In this document: piece after piece, positions 59,318 through 64,000 of the stretch
Numbering within the stretch: position 1 is the first letter of the stretch
How the letters are laid out: each line of letters opens with the position of its first letter
Origin: Cinnamomum chago
Taxonomy: Eukaryota; Streptophyta; Magnoliopsida; Laurales; Lauraceae
DNA: 64,000 nucleotides
Reading direction: 5' to 3'
Assembly (NCBI GenBank): GCA_038049695.1
Contig: CP142453.1
Coordinates: 22,732,001-22,796,000, forward strand
Translations under genes and position numbers: made by a program
Notes under the pieces: model-generated
Seen by the model: only the letters and a program-made list of their open reading frames with translations
Database searches by the model: none
Told to the model about the DNA's origin: nothing

Positions 59318-60175
59318 ATTAGGGGGATGTTGGGAGTTGTAGAGTGCCCCATGCGCCCCACAAGATAGTTCTCATGGCTATATGAAAAGTAAGATTTCTG
59401 TATACGTAAGCACACTTTTTCCAGAACAGCCTTGTCATTATAAAATGGAAGCCAACCAAGCCTATGGGGCCAAACTAGATTTCCATCTGATCAACATTAC
59501 CCCCTCAGACTCACTACCCCCTATGAAGAAGTAGCACTCACCCAATTTGAGACACCTGAGTTTTGCTCAACCTTAGATTGATAATTTGATTATGTAAACT
59601 CAAAGACAGGCAATTTTCAGCTAATAGCTAAATAGTGTCCAACTTTGAGGTCCTTAATTAAAGGGTTAGAATGATCATAAGGTCCCCATCTTTACACACA
59701 CCTAGGTCAAACATAGACTTCTCCATCTCCCCTGATCGGAATACATCCTGGTAGGCCCCATAGGTTAGGCCGTGATTAGCTCCAAAATGGCCTTGTCGTC
59801 TTCAAAAAAGCCTCTAATTTACACATTATACTTTAAAAAAAAAATTACACATCATACTTTTGATCACCATAATATACTGTTATAAAAAAAAAGAAGTGTT
59901 GGAGCTTCTATTTTGATTGATTTTAAATCTTTTATTTAAAGTGGGCCCAGCAAAGGAGTCACTAATTTCTCACAAGTTTCAAAAAAAACATACTTCATCT
60001 CATGGTGGGCATCTCATTAAAAGTCCCTCTGAAAAAAAAACTTGATATTCTCAGTTTTAAGCTCTATTTATCAGTGTTGTTGTAAATCAACAATAAATTA
60101 GGTTGCTTTTTTACTGGATGTTTGAATCTTTCCATAGAGGCAAAAGCACCTCCTTTTTGGAATTTTGTACAATTC

Positions 60176-60179
60176 ATAT

Positions 60180-60220
<41 letters not shown>
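60176..60220. repeat. (TA)n(GA)n compound microsatellite
   Basis: About 23 bp of TA followed by about 20 bp of GA. Confidence 0.9.
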
Positions 60221-60347
60221 TAGACAATGTAAAGGCTACACCAAAAATATGTGTATCCCCAAGATATTACTGTGAGGCTTACTTTACTCAATCTCTACCT
60301 TCATATATACTTTAGCACAGTTTTGGTCATTGGGAGAGACTGATCCA

Positions 60348-60430
60348 AACCCCCTCACACCAACTCTCCCAGGTAAAAACAACCTAACTTGCAGGGGTCA
60401 ATCGTAACCCCCTCACACCAACTCTCCCAA
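60348..60430 (+). repeat. Direct repeat of about 24 bp
   Basis: AACCCCCTCACACCAACTCT followed by CCCA occurs at 60348-60371 and 60406-60429. Confidence 0.8.
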
Positions 60431-60822
60431 CATGAAAATAAGCACTTCATCTAAGGGAAAAAAAGGCACTTCAATCAATGGTTTAAAATTATTGATCATG
60501 TGAATAACATCAAAATAGGCACTTCATCTAAGGGCAAAAAAATAGTTCAACTTTTGGGCCCTTTAAAAGATTATATGAACCCCATTTTGTGCACACACCT
60601 AGATGATACAGGACTTTTCATCCCCTCACACCACCCCTCATGATTGGCATGCATACAGGTGGGCTCCACAATCCACATGCCAAACTGTCACCTTGAACTA
60701 GTGGGGCCCACTTGGATACATGCCAATCATAGTTGTATGGCATTCCAGAGGTCTCATTTCATTAGAGTAAAAACCCACGCCCATCAAATCATCCTAACCC
60801 TTAAGGGCCTTCAAATCTTAAC

Positions 60823-61049
60823 ACCTTTTCAAGTCATGCCTCTTTCTCCTATCTCAATCCAATGGTGAACATAGATCGGATGAGTGTCAAATCAATGTGA
60901 GTGGCAACTCATGGGGGTAAGTGAGTATTCAAGTCTACACATTTTTTCAAATCATGCCATTTTCTCCTAGCTCAATCCAATGGTGAAGCCATGGATCCAT
61001 GCGTGAAATCAATGTGAGTGGCAATTTATGGGGGTAATTGAGTGTGAGG
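60823..61049 (+). repeat. Tandem duplication, unit about 120 bp, diverged
   Basis: The phrase CTCAATCCAATGGTGAA and, later, AATCAATGTGAGTGGCAA recur 120 bp apart with flanking similarity. Limits are approximate. Confidence 0.65.
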
Positions 61050-61546
61050 GGGTTAAACTGATCAATAATAGGTGGGCCTTAAATGGAGGGTTCTCATGGG
61101 CATTTAAAATAAAGGTGCTCACTGGATCAAAATCATACATGCTTAGTGTGTCATTTGTTTAACCCCACCATACTTCAAATGAGCTAGTCATTCTCATTTC
61201 CAGCAAGAAATCACAATAATAGAAAGCATACAAATTTCACTAAAAAAATTAAAATTGTTATTTGAGAAACTTCAATAAATGTAAGTTTTTTTTATGCAAA
61301 CCCGTTTAAGCTTCCAAAGCTCTCTTCTTGCAAGCTTCCTTCTCCAAGCACACTGTATGGACAACACATGACTTCGGTACTGTTGGAAAAGCAAGCAGGC
61401 TTTCCACATCTTCCAATAAGCCTAAGTGTTTATTCACAATTAGAGTAAGTACATAAGTAAAGCAATCAAAGTATATATTCACAATTTGACTCTTAAAGAC
61501 ATGGGTACTTAATCACTTACTTTCTGAAAAGCAACAAAATAAATAA

Positions 61547-61756
61547 GCCAATACTTCTAAGTGCGACCAAGGAATAGGAATTTGAAGACATTGTATGCAT
61601 TCTAAGTTCTAACTCACTGTTCTGATGTGCACACAGTATTATACTTCTCAGCCAAATAGCCAATACTTCAAAGTGTGACCAGTGAAAAGGAATTTGAAGA
61701 CATTGCATGCATTCTAACAGTGTTCTGATATGCCAGAGTATTATACTTTTCAGCCA
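61547..61756 (+). repeat. Tandem duplication, unit about 110 bp, diverged
   Basis: GCCAATACTTCTAAGTGCGACC at 61547 and GCCAATACTTCAAAGTGTGACC at 61659 start two copies that both run through GAATTTGAAGACATTG and TATTATACTT. Confidence 0.8.
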
Positions 61757-63152
61757 AACAAGGGAAAGCAAATAGTGAAGCAGTAATTTGAATACCTACG
61801 CACATATCGCAAAGTACACTTGTCTTGGAGCCAAGAGTTGAGCAATTCTTGGGGGTTCGTTAGAGAGAGAGCAAGAGAGACCATATACCATAGACAAACT
61901 AATACAATGCTTAAAATGATCTTTTTAGGGTGCACTAAGTCAGATTGGCAACATTGTTGCAACAATAAGCTCAAAACATTATTAATGTGGATTGACTATA
62001 TGTATTATACCTTTTAATTTTAAAGTAAATTTCCATTAAAATTTAATAAATTACCATCATTCTATATACTTATATACAAGATAAAGGAAAAAAATGATGG
62101 ACCAACCGACTTACTCATTAGCACTGTTTGCATTGGTATTTATTTAAATATCCCCTTCTAGTGACTAAAATGCACACACAGGCACTCAAATGAAGGCATA
62201 CCATATAATATAGACATACACATCTGAAGAGAGAAATTATCACATATGCCAGGGGTAAAGGGATACCATATACCCCTTTCTAAAACTCTATTTGTGGCCC
62301 ACCTTAAAAGGTGACAAATAGTTAGATCTCAATCACTTCCAAAGAATGTCAGTCAATAGCCATAAATTTCACCCTGGACAGGATGAGTCACCATTTGATC
62401 CACCTATGCCGATGGTGAATCACTACAATTTAGGACCATTATTTAAGTACTTAACATGGAAGGGTATGATACAGAAGTTTGCCGCCATTAAATGTGTGTC
62501 CTGCAGTGAGAACTTTAAAGTAGCTCATGGTTACCTAGGTAATAGCATCATTTCTCTTACAAAATACACACACAAAAGTTGGGACTATGAGACAAACATA
62601 AAAGGAGTACATGTTATATTACATTTGATCATTTTTCATGGAAGAACGGATCGCAGAGACTAATAATCCAGTACCTTGGGGAGATGATGTACATCAAACT
62701 TTAATATTATTAAATGATATTGAAAATGTGGAACATAAACAATAGGATAGTGAAAAGCAAGAAATAAAACTAAGTATAGGAGATACTGTCAACAATGGAG
62801 ATGAAAATATGATATAATTAGATCCCATCCAGGCACTAGTGGTGATGAATCTATTGACATTGTCATTAGTATTGTTTTACTATTTATTTATTTATTTCTT
62901 TACAAGAGCCTGAGCTAAGGCACACTGCACGGTGTCCCTGACCAGCCGAGGAACAGCCGGGGACGTAATTGGCATATGGAATTTGAATTCGAAGCTTGGA
63001 ACTTTGAGCCCCTCTCATTTGATAGTTTGAAGTTCGAAATTTGATTATTGAGGTTTGAGACTTCGACGTTTATGCTGTAACCAGAGTTGGTAGTTGATAC
63101 TTGGTTATATTTGTCATTCATTACTTAATGTAGCTCTTTACAGGGGCTTGGC
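61757..63152. other. Unassigned intron sequence with an unidentified open frame
   Basis: A plus-strand frame at 62346-62663 (105 codons, starting MSVNSHKFHPGQDESPFDPP) and continued coding-like text to about 62820 have a composition more like protein than the surroundings. I recognise no family; a mobile-element remnant is likely. The rest shows nothing. Confidence 0.35.
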
Positions 63153-63383
63153 TGTTAAGAAGCCCAGCTTGGTTCACTTGTTGTACAAATCCAGGCCCAC
63201 TTGTATCCAGCCCAATTGTAATATATGTAGGATACAGTCTATTCTGTACAGGTCATAACCGTGTAATTATTTAGATTGTGATTGCTGATTTATAGCCTAA
63301 ACAGGCATGTAATTTCTATATATTGAATGTAAATCTCAAAAGGGATATACAATTCAAATCCAAGTTCTCTCAAGTTCGAGTCA
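63153..63383 (+). repeat. 5' LTR of the right-edge Copia
   Basis: 231 bp if it starts at TGTTAAGAAG (63153); TGTAGCTC (63129) is an alternative start. TTTCTATATATTGAATG (about 63313-63330) is a TATA-like region. Confidence 0.6.
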
Positions 63384-64000
63384 TGGTATCAGAGCTAAAG
63401 TCGACAACAACCTTATGCTGTGGTGCTTCCTCTCTTCAAGATATAGGGATGTATATATCCTTCCTAGTTCATCTTCCAGCTCTGGACGCCTTCGGAGAAA
63501 GTTCTCATTAGTCTGATTATCTCTTATCATCTTGGATCAAACGCGGCACACGTGAGATCAACATTGCGGAATCAGCCAAGCATGGTCGCCTGCTCTTCCT
63601 CTTTATTTATGTCGATTTTTTCAGCAATTTTGGCTCATCAGAGGTAAGCCATCTACCATTTTTTGTGGAATTTCAGTTTTGTCCAAAAGATTTCATCACA
63701 GCCATCCAAAATCGTGGATCTTGATTACTTTTGAATGGGACTTCTTCCATTTGTTGCGAAAAAAATCATCCCCAGCCTCTGATCTGTCCAAAGATCATCT
63801 GGTGGGGTCCATGTGGAAAATCCTCCACTGACGACAGGGTCGTCTGTGCACTATTTGTATTCCGTGCATTGTTCATCTTCTGATTGTTCCTACACTGTAT
63901 CAAGGATTTTTTTTCAGAATATGCTGCTGCTATTTCTCTCTTGACAGATTTATATCTAAGCCTCTTGGTTAGATTATCTATTGTGGTACTCACCAATACT
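63153..64000 (+). mobile_element. 5' end of another Ty1/Copia element, runs off the window
   Basis: A probable LTR (63153-63383, TGTTAAGAAGCCCAGC to CGAGTCA) is followed by a primer-binding site TGGTATCAGAGCT (63384-63396) and a leader sharing the conserved TCAG...GAGGTAAGCCATCT block with the other Copia elements here. Gag is not reached. The LTR start is inferred because no partner is in view. Confidence 0.75.

Noticed and set aside
1..64000. CRISPR arrays, rRNA genes, clear tRNA genes, bacterial operons
   Set aside because: No regular spaced repeats and no rRNA motifs; tRNA-like boxes occur only in SINE-like sequences, and GGTATCAGAGC phrases are primer-binding sites.

Overview
The window looks like nuclear DNA of a flowering plant with a large, retrotransposon-rich genome. 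It holds plant Ty1/Copia and Ty3/Gypsy elements primed by initiator tRNA-Met, plus TRIM/SMART, RTE and L1 LINE, SINE and Mutator-like sequences. The species cannot be determined from the sequence.

The key to the layout is one host gene on the minus strand. Ten short exons at 58273-58371, 53936-54157, 35608-35747, 35132-35243, 34686-34736, 34483-34599, 34082-34252, 26010-26156, 25388-25564 and 10698-10835 join in frame, with GT..AG borders and matching phases, into 1374 nt (458 codons) without a stop. They encode the distal coiled coil and most of the cargo-binding (dilute/DIL) tail of a plant class XI myosin. Motor and IQ exons must lie beyond the right edge and the last DIL exons beyond the left edge. 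The whole window is therefore the interior of a single gene of more than 64 kb, and nearly all else is intron filled with mobile elements.

Region by region: 1-10697 is an intron with a degraded Copia element (341-5783) inside an antisense RTE LINE fragment, a 300 bp SMART element and a degraded RTE LINE. The intron 10836-25387 carries an intact chromodomain Gypsy element (11025-21758) with 2935 bp LTRs, and a LINE tail. The intron 26157-34081 has an LTR fragment, an L1 remnant and a 5'-truncated Copia that itself received a 92 bp L1 tail. The 18.2 kb intron 35748-53935 is a nest: an outer Copia (from about 37104 to 53615) was entered by a second Copia (38273-49080), which was entered by an intact third Copia (40113-45494). 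The outer element also took an LTR element with inverted LTRs (50054-51923) and a Mutator-like element (52035-53378). The intron 54158-58272 has an RTE LINE split by a small Mutator-like element, then a TRIM/SMART chimera. The far right holds a tRNA-derived SINE, simple repeats, local duplications and the 5' end of another Copia (63153 onward).

The two elements with intact polyproteins (Gypsy 11025-21758, Copia 40113-45494) lie in the same orientation as the myosin gene. Most long decayed Copia elements lie antisense. Target-site duplications were readable for most nested insertions, so their order could be read directly.
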